From Pseudovibrio sp000156235 (GTDB taxonomy: Bacteria; Pseudomonadota; Alphaproteobacteria; Rhizobiales; Stappiaceae), in the NCBI RefSeq assembly GCF_000156235.1, contig NZ_DS996805.1, forward strand, positions 682,001 to 746,000: a stretch of 64,000 nt of DNA, read 5' to 3'. Below the pieces are notes generated by a model. The model saw only the letters and a program-made list of their open reading frames with translations. It searched no databases and had not been told where the DNA came from. The translations under genes were made by a program, and so were the position numbers. This document shows, piece by piece, positions 1 through 8,828 of this stretch (its first letter is position 1; every line of letters starts with the position of its first letter).

Positions 1-1219
1 GTCGGTTATCCTGCATGTACCGGCAGCCTGTTGGTCCTCTTACAGCCAGTTTGCCAACTGTGCCGCGTGGAACCTCCTTCATCTCCTCATCTACCACCTT
101 TGCAGAGTAGCCTTTGATTACGCGGCCTGTGGTGGCCGGCTTGGCGTCTTCCAAGTGATTGGAAATAAAGATGTGCAACATTTCCGTTGCGCCAATTCCG
201 TCCAGCATCGGAATGCCAGTTTTAGACTTCCACTGCTCGAAAACAGGGGCAGGCAGTGTTTCTCCCGCTGAAACCGCGATGCGTAGAGAGGACAGGTCTG
301 CACCCTCCTCCATGGCAGCCATCATGGCGCGGTAAGCCGTTGGAGCCGTGAATGAAATGGTCGCCTTGTAGGTCTCAATGATTTCAATGAGCTGTTTAGG
401 ACCTGCCGTTTCCAGCAGGGTTGCAGTTGCACCAAAGCGCAGCGGGAAAATCGCCAACCCACCGAGGCCGAACGTAAAGGCCAGTGGCGGACTGCCGACG
501 AAGACGTCTGTTGGCTGCACGTCCAGCACTTCCTTGGCGTAGGCATCTGCAATGATCAACAGATCGCGGTGGAAGTGCATGGTTGCCTTGGGCTGGCCGG
601 TAGTGCCGGATGTAAAGCCCAAGAGGCAGACATCGTCCCTGCCCGTTTTAACTGCATCAAACTGCACCGGTTTTGACAGGGCGACCTTGTCCAGCTCTCC
701 AGCAAAGTTGGCAGTGCCATCAAAGCTGACGATTTTGGTCAGGTGGTCGTTCTGCTTAAGGCAGAGCTCCATCTCTTCCATGAGGCGCAGATCGCACATG
801 GCGAGTTTGATTTCGGCCTTGTCAACGATCTGGCTCAGTTCGCCAGTACGCAGCATGGGCATGGTGTTGACCACCACTGCGCCTGCTTTTGTGGCAGCAA
901 GCCAACAGGCGACCATGGCCGGGTTGTTGGCTGACCGGATCAGAACGCGGTTGCCTGGTTCGACGCCGTAATCTTCCTGCAGGGCGCGGGCGATGCGGTT
1001 CGTCCAGTCCGCAAGCTCTTTGTAGGTGCGTTTCCTGCCATTGCCGATGAGAGCAATGTTGTCACCAAATCCGCGCTCGACCATTTTGTCGGTCAGCTCT
1101 ACTGCGGCGTTGATGTAGTCTGGGTACTCAAACCCCTCCAGCTGAAAAACTGGCTGCTGATCAACTGGTGGCAGCCTGTCCCTTGTGAAGGTGTCCTTGT
1201 GCGCGCTTGGTCCCAGCAT
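1..1219 (-). CDS. 2-aminobenzoate/benzoate-CoA ligase family, partial at the left edge
   Basis: An AMP-forming aryl-CoA ligase that would activate an aromatic acid, most likely anthranilate, to its CoA thioester with ATP in the cytoplasm. About 406 codons are present; the C-terminal quarter lies outside the window. The adenylate-forming signature TSGTTGQPK is at residues 203-211. The ATG at 1219 is chosen because a strong AGGAGGGGA site sits just upstream; it lies 59 bases inside the end of the acyl-CoA dehydrogenase gene, so the two are translationally linked. It is the last visible gene of a six-gene operon whose first gene is a fused monooxygenase/reductase of the 2-aminobenzoyl-CoA type, which is why I favour anthranilate. 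Benzoate or salicylate remain possible substrates. The family call is firm, the substrate is inferred. Confidence 0.85.
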   Translation of the reverse strand, partial: MLGPSAHKDTFTRDRLPPVDQQPVFQLEGFEYPDYINAAVELTDKMVERGFGDNIALIGNGRKRTYKELADWTNRIARALQEDYGVEPGNRVLIRSANNPAMVACWLAATKAGAVVVNTMPMLRTGELSQIVDKAEIKLAMCDLRLMEEMELCLKQNDHLTKIVSFDGTANFAGELDKVALSKPVQFDAVKTGRDDVCLLGFTSGTTGQPKATMHFHRDLLIIADAYAKEVLDVQPTDVFVGSPPLAFTFGLGGLAIFPLRFGATATLLETAGPKQLIEIIETYKATISFTAPTAYRAMMAAMEEGADLSSLRIAVSAGETLPAPVFEQWKSKTGIPMLDGIGATEMLHIFISNHLEDAKPATTGRVIKGYSAKVVDEEMKEVPRGTVGKLAVRGPTGCRYMQDNR

Positions 1220-2375
1220 TTCTCCCCTCCTGAGAAAGCAATTGCCTTGCTACTATTATTTTTTGAACATCGGATGCGCCTTCGTAAATGCGAAGGGCTC
1301 TGATTTCGCGATAAAGTTTTTCGACAGTATTGCCTGAACGGACGCCCTCGCCCCCGTGGATTTGCACTGCCTTATCAATAATTTGTTGTGCCTGATCTGT
1401 TGCGAACTGCTTTGCCATAGCTGCTTCGCGGGAAACCCGTGCAGCGCCCATGTCTTTCGTCCAGGCTGCGCGGTAGATCAGGAGTGCAGAGGCATCAATA
1501 TCGATGGCCATCTCGGCCAGATGACCCTGTACCATCTGCATGTCTGCCAGAACGCCGTCCCCCAGTTTGCGGGTTGTGGCGCGGGCAACAGCTTCTTCCA
1601 ATGCACGGCGGGCAAAGCCCAAAGCGGCAGCGCCAACAGTGCAGCGGAAGACATCCAGAACCGACATAGAAATTTTGAAGCCCTCTCCAGCTCCTCCAAT
1701 GCGGTTTGCAGCAGGAATGCGCAGTTGCTTAAAGCCCAACCGTGCCAGTGGATGTGGCGCCATGACATCGAGCCGTTCTTCAATGGTCAGGCCCGGCGTA
1801 TCTGCTGGCACGATGAAGGCGCTGATACCTTTGGCGCCCGGTGCTTCGCCCGTCCTTGCGAAGACAACGTAAAGGCCAGCAATGCCACCGTTGGAAATCC
1901 AGGTCTTTTCCCCGTTCAGCACATAATCATCGCCATCGCGGATGGCTGATAGCTCAATGTTTGCAACGTCAGAGCCAGAATCTGGTTCTGTCAGTGCAAA
2001 TGCAGAAAGTGTCTGACCTGCTCTGGTCTTGTTGAGCCACTGCTGCTGCTGCTCCGGGGTGCCAAACAGGCTGATGGCGCCTGTTCCAAGGCCCTGCATG
2101 GCAAAGGCGAAGTCTCCCAGTCCGTCGTGACGGGCCAGTGTTTCGCGCATGATGCAGAGGCTGCGGACATCCAGCGGTTTGGGATCTGCTGGATCAACGG
2201 CAGTGAGCTTGAGGAAGCCAGCGGTACCAAGATCATTTACGAGCTTGATACAGGCAGCATCCGTGTCAGAGTGGTCTGCGGGAAGGTTCTCGCAGCACCA
2301 GGTTTCAATAGCTTCGGCCAGCTCTCGGTGTTTTTCTTCAAAAAACGGCCATGTGAGGAAGGTGGTGTCAGCCAT
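1161..2375 (-). CDS. Acyl-CoA dehydrogenase of the aryl-CoA operon
   Basis: A 404-residue flavin-dependent acyl-CoA dehydrogenase. The acyl-CoA/FAD-binding stretch FALTEPDSGSDV is near residue 125. The catalytic base is predicted as Glu365 in RIYEGASDVQ, followed by the usual IIVARQLL helix. Length fits the family. The ATG directly follows the TAA of the upstream enoyl-CoA hydratase gene (TAAATG), and the end overlaps the ligase start. In this operon it probably oxidises a ring-derived or ring-reduced CoA ester after the monooxygenase/reductase step. Its exact substrate cannot be read from sequence. Confidence 0.88.
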   Translation of the reverse strand: MADTTFLTWPFFEEKHRELAEAIETWCCENLPADHSDTDAACIKLVNDLGTAGFLKLTAVDPADPKPLDVRSLCIMRETLARHDGLGDFAFAMQGLGTGAISLFGTPEQQQQWLNKTRAGQTLSAFALTEPDSGSDVANIELSAIRDGDDYVLNGEKTWISNGGIAGLYVVFARTGEAPGAKGISAFIVPADTPGLTIEERLDVMAPHPLARLGFKQLRIPAANRIGGAGEGFKISMSVLDVFRCTVGAAALGFARRALEEAVARATTRKLGDGVLADMQMVQGHLAEMAIDIDASALLIYRAAWTKDMGAARVSREAAMAKQFATDQAQQIIDKAVQIHGGEGVRSGNTVEKLYREIRALRIYEGASDVQKIIVARQLLSQEGRNAGTKRAQGHLHKGQAATS

Positions 2376-3197
2376 TTACGCTCCCTCAAAAACCGGCTTT
2401 TCTTTTGCTACGAAAGCCTTGTAGGCAGTTTCAAAATCTTTGGTCTGCATGCAGATGGCTTGTGCCTGCGCTTCAGCCTCAATGGCCTGATCCAGCCCCA
2501 TGTTCCATTCCTGATTGAGCTGGGTCTTGGTGATGCCGTGGGCAAAATTGGGGCCTGCCGTGATGCGCTGTGCCATGCGAATGGCATCGGCCTCCAAGGC
2601 TTCAGAGGTGGACATGGAGTTGAAGTAACCCCAGGTGTAGCCCTCTTCAGCGCTCATGGAGCGGCCTGTGTAAAGAAGCTCGGCTGCGCGGCCCTGCCCG
2701 ATGATGCGTGGAAGAATGGCGCATGCGCCCATATCACAGCCTGCTAGGCCAACGCGGGTGAACAGGAAGGCGGTTTTGGCGTCAGGTGTACCAATGCGCA
2801 GATCGGATGCCATTGCCATGATCGCGCCTGCGCCCACGCTGATGCCGTCTACTGCTGAAATGATTGGCTTGGTGCAGTTGATCATTGCTTTGACCAGATC
2901 ACCGGTCATGCGGGTGAACTTCAGCAGATCCTTCATGTCCATGGAGACAAGAGGGCCGATGATATCATGGACATCGCCACCCGAGCAGTAATTGCCCTCA
3001 TTGGACGCGATTACTACTGCGTTGACGTCATCGGCATAAACCAGATCGCGGAATGTATCGCGCAGCTCGGCATAGCTCTCAAAAGTCAGCGGGTTTTTGC
3101 GGTCCGGTCGGTCAAGCTGAATGACTGCGACGTCGTCTTCCATGCGCCAGAGGAAATGCTTTGGCTGCAGATCCGCCATTTTGTAGGTTGTTAGCAT
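2376..3197 (-). CDS. Enoyl-CoA hydratase/isomerase family protein
   Basis: A crotonase-fold protein of about 273 residues. The oxyanion-hole region is visible as ASNEGNYCSGGDVHD and the second conserved block as DGISVGAGAIMAMASDLRIG. The open frame extends further upstream, but I use the ATG at 3197: it overlaps the MarR stop by one base (TAATG) and follows a GGGGGAGG ribosome site. The longer start would lie inside the MarR gene. In the operon it would hydrate, or hydrolytically open, a ring-derived CoA ester. Crotonase sequences do not separate hydratase from ring-cleaving members, so the role is inferred from position. Confidence 0.85.
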   Translation of the reverse strand: MLTTYKMADLQPKHFLWRMEDDVAVIQLDRPDRKNPLTFESYAELRDTFRDLVYADDVNAVVIASNEGNYCSGGDVHDIIGPLVSMDMKDLLKFTRMTGDLVKAMINCTKPIISAVDGISVGAGAIMAMASDLRIGTPDAKTAFLFTRVGLAGCDMGACAILPRIIGQGRAAELLYTGRSMSAEEGYTWGYFNSMSTSEALEADAIRMAQRITAGPNFAHGITKTQLNQEWNMGLDQAIEAEAQAQAICMQTKDFETAYKAFVAKEKPVFEGA

Positions 3198-3679
3198 TAT
3201 CGGGCCTCCCCCTCCCAATCGCTGGCGAATACCTTCAGGGTCTCGGCAAGTGTTTCGGCTTCTTCCGGAGAAAAGTGCGAGAGAAGCTCGTTGATCCACT
3301 CACGGTGACTGGCGGCCATTTGCTCGAAATTTTCTCTACCAGCTTTGGTGAGCAGAACAACAGAGGTTCTGCGGTCGCCGTCTCTCAATGTGCGCTGGAC
3401 CAGACCGTCCGTGGTCAGGCGATCAATGAGGCCAGTGACGTTGCCGTTGGATACCATCAGGTATTTTGAGAGCTGGGACATGAGCATGCCCTCTGGCTCC
3501 CGGTACAATGCTGCCATCACATCAAAGCGCGGCAGAGTTACGTTATATGTGGTGCGCAGCCGTTCCCGCAGTTCGCTTTCAATTGCGCGAGAGGCACGAA
3601 GCAGTCTCAGCCAGAGGCGAACACGGGATTTGTCATCGGTAGCGTTGTTGGCTTTGAGCATCTCCTGAGAGGCTGTCAT
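3197..3679 (-). CDS. MarR family transcriptional regulator
   Basis: A 160-residue winged-helix regulator. The recognition region is near MSQLSKYLMVSNGNVTGLIDRLTTDG, followed by the wing DGDRRTSVVLLT, both typical of MarR. I use the internal ATG at 3679, which overlaps the stop of the upstream SDR gene as ATGA; the longer frame would run into that gene. It lies inside the catabolic operon, so it probably represses the operon and is released by an aryl-CoA or the free acid, as known for BadR/HcaR-like MarR proteins. A candidate operator is the inverted repeat at 6800-6813. Ligand and operator are inferred. Confidence 0.88.
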   Translation of the reverse strand: MTASQEMLKANNATDDKSRVRLWLRLLRASRAIESELRERLRTTYNVTLPRFDVMAALYREPEGMLMSQLSKYLMVSNGNVTGLIDRLTTDGLVQRTLRDGDRRTSVVLLTKAGRENFEQMAASHREWINELLSHFSPEEAETLAETLKVFASDWEGEAR

Positions 3680-4428
3680 TGGGTCTCGCCTCCTGATACC
3701 GAAATGGATTGTCCGGTGACTGAACGGGCGCCGTCGCTGATGAGCCAAGCAACCGTTGCGGCGACTTCATCCGGCTGGATAAAACGCTGCTGTGGGTTGT
3801 CCTTATGGAGCGCAGCGCCGGCCTGCTCTTCATTCATTCCGGTTTTCTGCATGATGTTTTCAATTGAGCGTTGCAACATTGGGGTCTCTGTGAATCCAGG
3901 ACACACAGCATTGACCGTAAAAGGCTTGCTGGCAAGTTCAAGAGCAAGTGATCTGACCATGCCGACAACCCCATGCTTGGCAGCGGCATAATGAGAGACG
4001 TAGGAGTAGCCACGTAGACCTGCCGTCGAGGCGATTGCGATCAAGCGTCCGTATTCCTGCCCTTTCAGGTGCTCCAGACCCTTCTGGAAGGTCAAAAATG
4101 TACCAGTCAGGTTGATGTCGAGCATGCGTTGGAAGCCGTCCCGATCAATCTTGCCAAATGGTGCAGATTCAGCTGCGCCGGCATTGGCAATCACGATATT
4201 GACCGGTCCGTTTGCCTCAACAGCCTTTTCGAAAATTTGGGCAACGGACACCTCATCTGTGATGTCTGCTGTCACTGCCTTAATGCGGCTGTTAGCGCTT
4301 GCGACCAGATCAAGCGGCTCGCGTCTGCGTCCTGCAACGGTGACCTTTACTCCGGCCCCCGCGAGGTGGCGGGCAATTTCGGCCCCAACGCCTGTCCCAC
4401 CACCTGTTATGACTGCATGCTTTTCCAA
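3676..4428 (-). CDS. Short-chain dehydrogenase/reductase
   Basis: A 250-residue classical SDR. The cofactor motif TGGGTGVG is at residues 8-15, NAG near 82-84, and the catalytic Ser134, Tyr147 and Lys151 are in place (YAAAK). Arg33-Arg34 after the second strand hint at NADP preference, which is uncertain. It begins 11 bases after the monooxygenase/reductase gene and overlaps the MarR start by four bases. In this operon it probably oxidises a hydroxyacyl-CoA or reduces the ketone formed by the first enzyme. The family is certain, the substrate is not. Confidence 0.88.
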   Translation of the reverse strand: MEKHAVITGGGTGVGAEIARHLAGAGVKVTVAGRRREPLDLVASANSRIKAVTADITDEVSVAQIFEKAVEANGPVNIVIANAGAAESAPFGKIDRDGFQRMLDINLTGTFLTFQKGLEHLKGQEYGRLIAIASTAGLRGYSYVSHYAAAKHGVVGMVRSLALELASKPFTVNAVCPGFTETPMLQRSIENIMQKTGMNEEQAGAALHKDNPQQRFIQPDEVAATVAWLISDGARSVTGQSISVSGGETQ

Positions 4429-4439
4429 ACTGCTCTTCC

Positions 4440-6737
4440 TTACACGCGAACTTTCATGGTCTCGGCGCGTTCTGCCAGACGGTACAACTGGTCACGACCT
4501 GCATGATATGGTTCTGGCCAGTAAACGCCTTTGTCGCCCAGCTCTGCCGCAGCGTGCAGGGTCCAGTACGGATCTGACAGGTGTGGACGTGCCAGACAGA
4601 CAAGATCTGCGCGCCCTGCCATCAGGATCGAGTTCACGTGGTCCGGCTCGTAGATGTTGCCTACGGCCATAGTCTTCATGCCGGCATCATTGCGGATGCG
4701 GTCTGAGAACGGCACTTGGAACATGCGGCCATACACTGGCTGTGCACGTGTGCTGGTCTGACCTGCGGATACGTCACAGATATCAACGTCGGCTGCGTCG
4801 AGCAGGCGAGCGATCTCAACGGCTTCTTCCGGAGTGAGACCTTCGTCCTCGACCCAGTCTGTTGCGGAGATACGCACAGACATTGGCTTGTCCTGTGGCC
4901 ATGCTTCACGCACGGCCCTGATGACTTCCAGCGGGTATCTCATACGGTTTTCGAGAGAGCCGCCATACTCATCCTCACGCTTGTTGGTGAGCGGTGAGAT
5001 GAAGGATGACAGCAGATATCCGTGAGCGCAGTGGACTTCGATCATGTCGAAACCCGAAGCGTTAGCCATTTTGGCAGCGTTCACGAACTCTTCTTTTACG
5101 CGGTCCATGTCCGCACGGTCCATCTGCTTTGGTGTCTGGTTGCGTTCAGACCAAGCAATTGGAGAAGCTGCGAGCAGAGGCCAGTTGCCGTCTTTCAAAG
5201 GTGCATCCATCTCTTCCCAGCCGAGCTGAGTGGACCCCTTTGGTCCCGCATGGCCGAGCTGGCAGCAGATTTTTGCGTGGCTGTGCTCATGGACAAAACT
5301 TGTGATGCGTTTCCACGCCTTCTCATGTTCCGGTGCATAAAGGCCCGGACATCCCGGTGTAATGCGGCCATCAGCGCTCACACAGGTCATTTCTACGACC
5401 ACCATACCAGCACCGCCTTTGGCGCGTTCGCCGTAGTGAGCCAGATGCCAATCAGAAACAGTTCCGTTTTCCGCTTTATACTGCGCCATTGGAGAAACAA
5501 CCACGCGGTTGTTCAGCTCCATCTCACGCAGTTTGAACGGTGCAAACATTGGTGGGCGTGGTGCATTGTCAGTGTCAGACACACCAGCCTGATTTTGGAA
5601 CCAGCCTTCAGCCGTGCCCAACCACTCCGCGTCACGCTCGCGCAAGTTCTCGTGGGAGATGCGCTGAGAGCGGGTCAGAAGTGAGTAGTTGAACTGGACC
5701 GGGTCCAGATGCAGATAGCGTTCAACGTTCTCAAACCATTCGAGGGAGTTACGCGCTGCGGACTGAAGCTTCAGCACTTCCAGACGACGCTCATCCTCGT
5801 ATTTCTGGAAAGCATCCTGAACGGACTTTTCACTGTGCAGGTAGTCTGCCAGTGCGATTGCACTTTCCATGGCAAGCTTTGAGCCAGAACCGATGGAGAA
5901 GTGCGCGGTTGCAGCAGCGTCGCCCATCAGAACGAGGTTCTCGTGAGACCACTTTTCGCAAAGAACACGTGGGAAGTTGATCCATGCGGAACCGCGGATG
6001 TGGTTCGCGTTGGTCATCAACTCATTGCCGCCGAGATGCTTTTCGAAGATCTTTTCGCAAGTCCGGCAGGATTCTGCCTGGCTCATGTCTGCGAAGCCGA
6101 ATGCTTCGTAAGTCTCTTCGGTACACTCTACGATGAAGGTCGCGGTATCATCGTCAAACTGATAGGCATGTGCCCAGATCCAGCCGTGCTCTGTTTCTTC
6201 AAAGATAAAGGTGAAGGCATCGTCGAACTTCTGGTGCGTGCCGAGCCAGACGAACTTACATTTGCGGGTGTCGATGTCTGGTTTGAAGTGTTCTGCAAAC
6301 TCGGTGCGGCTGGTGGAGTTCAGACCATCTGCTGCAACAACGAGATCGTAGTCGCCCATGAACTCTTTGGCGCTGGTGTAGTTGCGCTCAAACTCCATGT
6401 TTACGCCAAGTTCGCGCGCCCGGTCCTGAAGGAGAAGTAGCAGCTGTTTGCGGCCAATGCCGCAGAATCCGTGACCACTGGAGACATGGCAGGTGTCTCT
6501 GTAATGGACTGTGATATCATCCCAATAGGCAAAGTGAGCGCGGATGGCTTCCGCGCTCTTTTCGTCGTTGGCCTTGAAGTTGTCCAGCGTCTCATCTGAA
6601 AGAACAACACCCCATCCAAAGGTGTCGTCAAACTTATTCCGCTCAATGACCGTTACCTCATGCTGAGGATCACGAAGTTTCATGCTGATTGCGAAATAAA
6701 GACCTGCCGGGCCGCCTCCAAGACATGCGACTTTCAT
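4440..6737 (-). CDS. Fused FAD monooxygenase / old-yellow-enzyme reductase (2-aminobenzoyl-CoA monooxygenase/reductase type)
   Basis: A 765-residue two-domain flavoprotein. The N-terminal half has the FAD motif CLGGGPAGLYF at the very start and the second FAD motif LVLMGDAAATAHFSIG, as in p-hydroxybenzoate/salicylate hydroxylases. From about residue 400 it becomes an old-yellow-enzyme barrel (APFKLREMELNNRVVVSPMA; QLGHAGPKG). This architecture is known from 2-aminobenzoyl-CoA monooxygenase/reductase of Azoarcus evansii and from salicylyl-CoA 5-hydroxylases. It would hydroxylate and reduce the aromatic ring of the CoA ester. The ATG at 6737 follows a GGGGGAGAG site; the longer frame lacks one. 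It is the first gene of the operon. Anthranilyl-CoA is the more likely substrate, salicylyl-CoA the alternative. Confidence 0.88.
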   Translation of the reverse strand: MKVACLGGGPAGLYFAISMKLRDPQHEVTVIERNKFDDTFGWGVVLSDETLDNFKANDEKSAEAIRAHFAYWDDITVHYRDTCHVSSGHGFCGIGRKQLLLLLQDRARELGVNMEFERNYTSAKEFMGDYDLVVAADGLNSTSRTEFAEHFKPDIDTRKCKFVWLGTHQKFDDAFTFIFEETEHGWIWAHAYQFDDDTATFIVECTEETYEAFGFADMSQAESCRTCEKIFEKHLGGNELMTNANHIRGSAWINFPRVLCEKWSHENLVLMGDAAATAHFSIGSGSKLAMESAIALADYLHSEKSVQDAFQKYEDERRLEVLKLQSAARNSLEWFENVERYLHLDPVQFNYSLLTRSQRISHENLRERDAEWLGTAEGWFQNQAGVSDTDNAPRPPMFAPFKLREMELNNRVVVSPMAQYKAENGTVSDWHLAHYGERAKGGAGMVVVEMTCVSADGRITPGCPGLYAPEHEKAWKRITSFVHEHSHAKICCQLGHAGPKGSTQLGWEEMDAPLKDGNWPLLAASPIAWSERNQTPKQMDRADMDRVKEEFVNAAKMANASGFDMIEVHCAHGYLLSSFISPLTNKREDEYGGSLENRMRYPLEVIRAVREAWPQDKPMSVRISATDWVEDEGLTPEEAVEIARLLDAADVDICDVSAGQTSTRAQPVYGRMFQVPFSDRIRNDAGMKTMAVGNIYEPDHVNSILMAGRADLVCLARPHLSDPYWTLHAAAELGDKGVYWPEPYHAGRDQLYRLAERAETMKVRV

Positions 6738-6799
6738 TGCTCTCTCCCCCTCAGGCTGCAAGCGCCAAATTTCAACTTGGGACAAGCGTGACAGGTTTT

Positions 6800-6813
6800 T
6801 TGAATTATTTCAA
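6800..6813. promoter_or_regulatory. Candidate MarR operator upstream of the aryl-CoA operon
   Basis: The sequence TTGAATTATTTCAA is an inverted repeat with 5-base arms and a 4-base centre, 63 bases upstream of the first operon start codon. Just beyond it, CATAAAATAT occurs twice, about 15 bases apart (6814-6838). Size and place suit a MarR dimer site and promoter. No binding evidence exists in the sequence alone. Confidence 0.4.
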
Positions 6814-6949
6814 ACATAAAATATCTAAGCATAAAATATATGCGATGCTACAGAAAGTAACTGTAACTTATTGTATTATATAGAATTATGCCTGATGTTG
6901 AGTGAGCCGATTAAACCGACTTGGAAAATATATTTATCACGCACGCGTC

Positions 6950-6969
6950 GCTGATATATCTATATCAGC
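6950..6969. promoter_or_regulatory. Near-perfect 20-base palindrome in the operon leader region
   Basis: GCTGATATATCTATATCAGC has perfect 9-base arms around a 2-base centre. It lies about 210 bases upstream of the monooxygenase/reductase gene, between it and the MBL terminator. It could be a second regulator site. It has no T-run, so a terminator is unlikely. Confidence 0.35.
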
Positions 6970-7014
6970 ACAAAAAGCGGAGCCGTGGCAAGCAATGATT
7001 CTGTGTAGGTATCA

Positions 7015-7046
7015 TAAAAAATGCGACGGCTTTAAACCGTCGCATG
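7015..7046 (-). terminator. Rho-independent terminator after the MBL hydrolase gene
   Basis: Read on the minus strand, the stem GCGACGG / CCGTCGC encloses a TTTAAAG-type loop and is followed by a run of Ts. The stop codon of the hydrolase gene (7032-7034) lies in the loop, so the last codons form part of the stem. Confidence 0.85.
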
Positions 7047-7850
7047 TGCTGGAAATTCGACTGCCCGGCCATCAAACGCGGGCGATACGTTCTCAGGCAG
7101 CTGTGATTTCAATCGCTGATAATCCAGATCACAGTGCAAGTTGGTGAGGATGCTGTTTGCCGGTTTCATCCGCTCAATCCACTCCAGCGCATCATTAACG
7201 CAGAAGTGGCTTTGGTGCGGTTTCTCACGCAGTGCATCGATGATCCACGTGTCCAACCCCTTCAATGCATGAAAGCTGCTTTCCGGTATGTCATTGACAT
7301 CCGGCGTGTAAGCCAGATCCTGAAAGCGGAAGCCAAGGGCGTCAATATCACCATGATGAACGAGAAATGGCAGAGCTGTGATCGGTCCCCCTGCTCCGTT
7401 AATGGTAACCGGTGTTCCGTCGGTCAGCCGGTTCTCACTCAAGATTGGCGGGTAGCCGGAGCCTGGTGGTGTGACGAAGCAATAGTCAAAGGCTGAGCGA
7501 ACGCGCTTTGACGTGAACTCATCCATGTAAACAGGCACTTTGGCGCGTTGCATGAGCGCAAAAAAGCGCAGATCGTCGATGCCGTGCAAGTGGTCCGCAT
7601 GAGCATGGGTGTACAGCACAGCGTCAACATGCGTGACACCAGCAGCCAACATTTGCTCACGCAGGTCGGGGCCGGTATCAACGACAATGGTGGTGGTGCC
7701 GTTCTCGGAGAACCTCTGGACCAGCAGGGCACATCTACGGCGACGGTTTTTGGGCTCATCGGGATCGCAAACACCCCAATCTCCGCCAATCCGTGGCACG
7801 CCGGTCGATGAGCCGCAGCCCAGAATAGTGACCTTAAAATTGCTGGTCAT
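7032..7850 (-). CDS. MBL-fold metal-dependent hydrolase, PhnP-like
   Basis: About 272 residues with the metallo-beta-lactamase metal motif HAHADH and the N-terminal GCGSSTGVPRIGGDWG stretch typical of the PhnP-like (phosphoribosyl cyclic phosphodiesterase) group. I use the ATG at residue 5 of the open frame (7850); the first ATG at 7862 is possible. It follows tatD by about 50 bases and closes the conserved tmk-holB-metG-tatD block of alphaproteobacteria. Its substrate there is unknown. No phosphonate (phn) genes are nearby, so a C-P lyase role is not implied. The stop codon sits in the loop of the terminator. Confidence 0.85.
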   Translation of the reverse strand: MTSNFKVTILGCGSSTGVPRIGGDWGVCDPDEPKNRRRRCALLVQRFSENGTTTIVVDTGPDLREQMLAAGVTHVDAVLYTHAHADHLHGIDDLRFFALMQRAKVPVYMDEFTSKRVRSAFDYCFVTPPGSGYPPILSENRLTDGTPVTINGAGGPITALPFLVHHGDIDALGFRFQDLAYTPDVNDIPESSFHALKGLDTWIIDALREKPHQSHFCVNDALEWIERMKPANSILTNLHCDLDYQRLKSQLPENVSPAFDGRAVEFPAHATV

Positions 7851-7899
7851 TGGTCCTCTCAAAGAATAGTGGCAATATGATCCGCGTCAGTCTAGCCAA

Positions 7900-8688
7900 T
7901 CACGCTGGCTGTGGCACCTTGGAAAACAGGCGCAGGAAGTTTTGTGTTGTGGCGTCTGCCATCTCTTCTTCTGAAACGCCGAGAGCTTCCGCCAGTACCT
8001 TGTTGGTATGTGCCACATAAGCTGGCTCATTGCGCTTGCCGCGCCATGGTTGTGGGGCAAGATACGGTGCATCTGTTTCAACAAGAAGGCGATCTATTGG
8101 CAGTTCCGCTGCGATCTCACGCAGCTCTGTGGAACGCTTGAATGTGAGAATGCCGGAGAAGGACACGTAAAGGCCAAGCTCGAGGCCCTTCATTGCTAGT
8201 TCTTTGCCAGAGGAGAAGCAGTGAAGCAGTGCTGGAAAGGCTCCTACTTTCATTTCTTCTTCCAAGATACGCATCATATCGTCGTCAGCATCGCGGCTAT
8301 GGATTACCAACGGCAACTGGGTTTCACGCGCGGCTTTGATGTGAGTGCGCAGAACCTTTTCCTGATCTTCTGGAGATGCGTTGTCATAGAAATAGTCCAG
8401 ACCAGCTTCACCGATTGCGACCACTTTGGGGTGTTTGGAAAGTTCGATCAGTTCTTCTGCAGTCACGTCGGTCTCTTCCCCTGCCTGATGTGGGTGAGTT
8501 CCAACGGAGCAATAAACGCTGTCGTAGGCTTCAGCGATCTCTTTGATCTGCTCAAACTTGCGGACGCGGGTACAGATGGTGACCATCAGCTTGACGCCTG
8601 CTTCGTGGGCGCGCTCGATGATCTGGTCGCGTTCTTCTGCGAAATCCGGAAAATCCAGATGACAATGACTATCAACTAACATGGTCAC
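7900..8688 (-). CDS. tatD: TatD family metal-dependent deoxyribonuclease
   Basis: A TIM-barrel metallohydrolase of about 262 residues. Metal ligands are visible in order: DSHCHLDF at the N-terminus, GEAGLDYF, HSRDADDD, LLHCFSSG and ETDAPYLAP. The last is followed by the usual GKRNEP. The family is linked to 3'-5' exonuclease activity in DNA repair. The first possible start is a GTG at 8688; an ATG two codons in (8682) is equally plausible, with GGAGG about 17 bases further up. It lies downstream of metG beyond a terminator hairpin, so it may have reduced or separate transcription. Confidence 0.9.
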   Translation of the reverse strand: MTMLVDSHCHLDFPDFAEERDQIIERAHEAGVKLMVTICTRVRKFEQIKEIAEAYDSVYCSVGTHPHQAGEETDVTAEELIELSKHPKVVAIGEAGLDYFYDNASPEDQEKVLRTHIKAARETQLPLVIHSRDADDDMMRILEEEMKVGAFPALLHCFSSGKELAMKGLELGLYVSFSGILTFKRSTELREIAAELPIDRLLVETDAPYLAPQPWRGKRNEPAYVAHTNKVLAEALGVSEEEMADATTQNFLRLFSKVPQPA

Positions 8689-8778
8689 AGCAAGAGCGCC
8701 TCCAGCGCGATTCTGTCAATAGGCCTTACCGACCTCTTGTGATATCCGTCGCGGAAAATGCCAGTGCATCTCCCTCAT

Positions 8779-8804
8779 AAAAAAGGGAGGCTCATGCGCC
8801 TCCC
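8779..8804 (-). terminator. Rho-independent terminator after metG
   Basis: On the minus strand GGGAGGC / GCCTCCC pairs around a short loop and is followed by six Ts. It lies between metG and tatD, so expression of tatD and the MBL gene is attenuated or starts separately. Confidence 0.85.
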
Positions 8805-8828
8805 CTTCAAGCTAGATAGATTGGCGTT

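Noticed and set aside
552..971. Plus-strand 139-codon frame
   Set aside because: Shadow of the CoA ligase on the minus strand.
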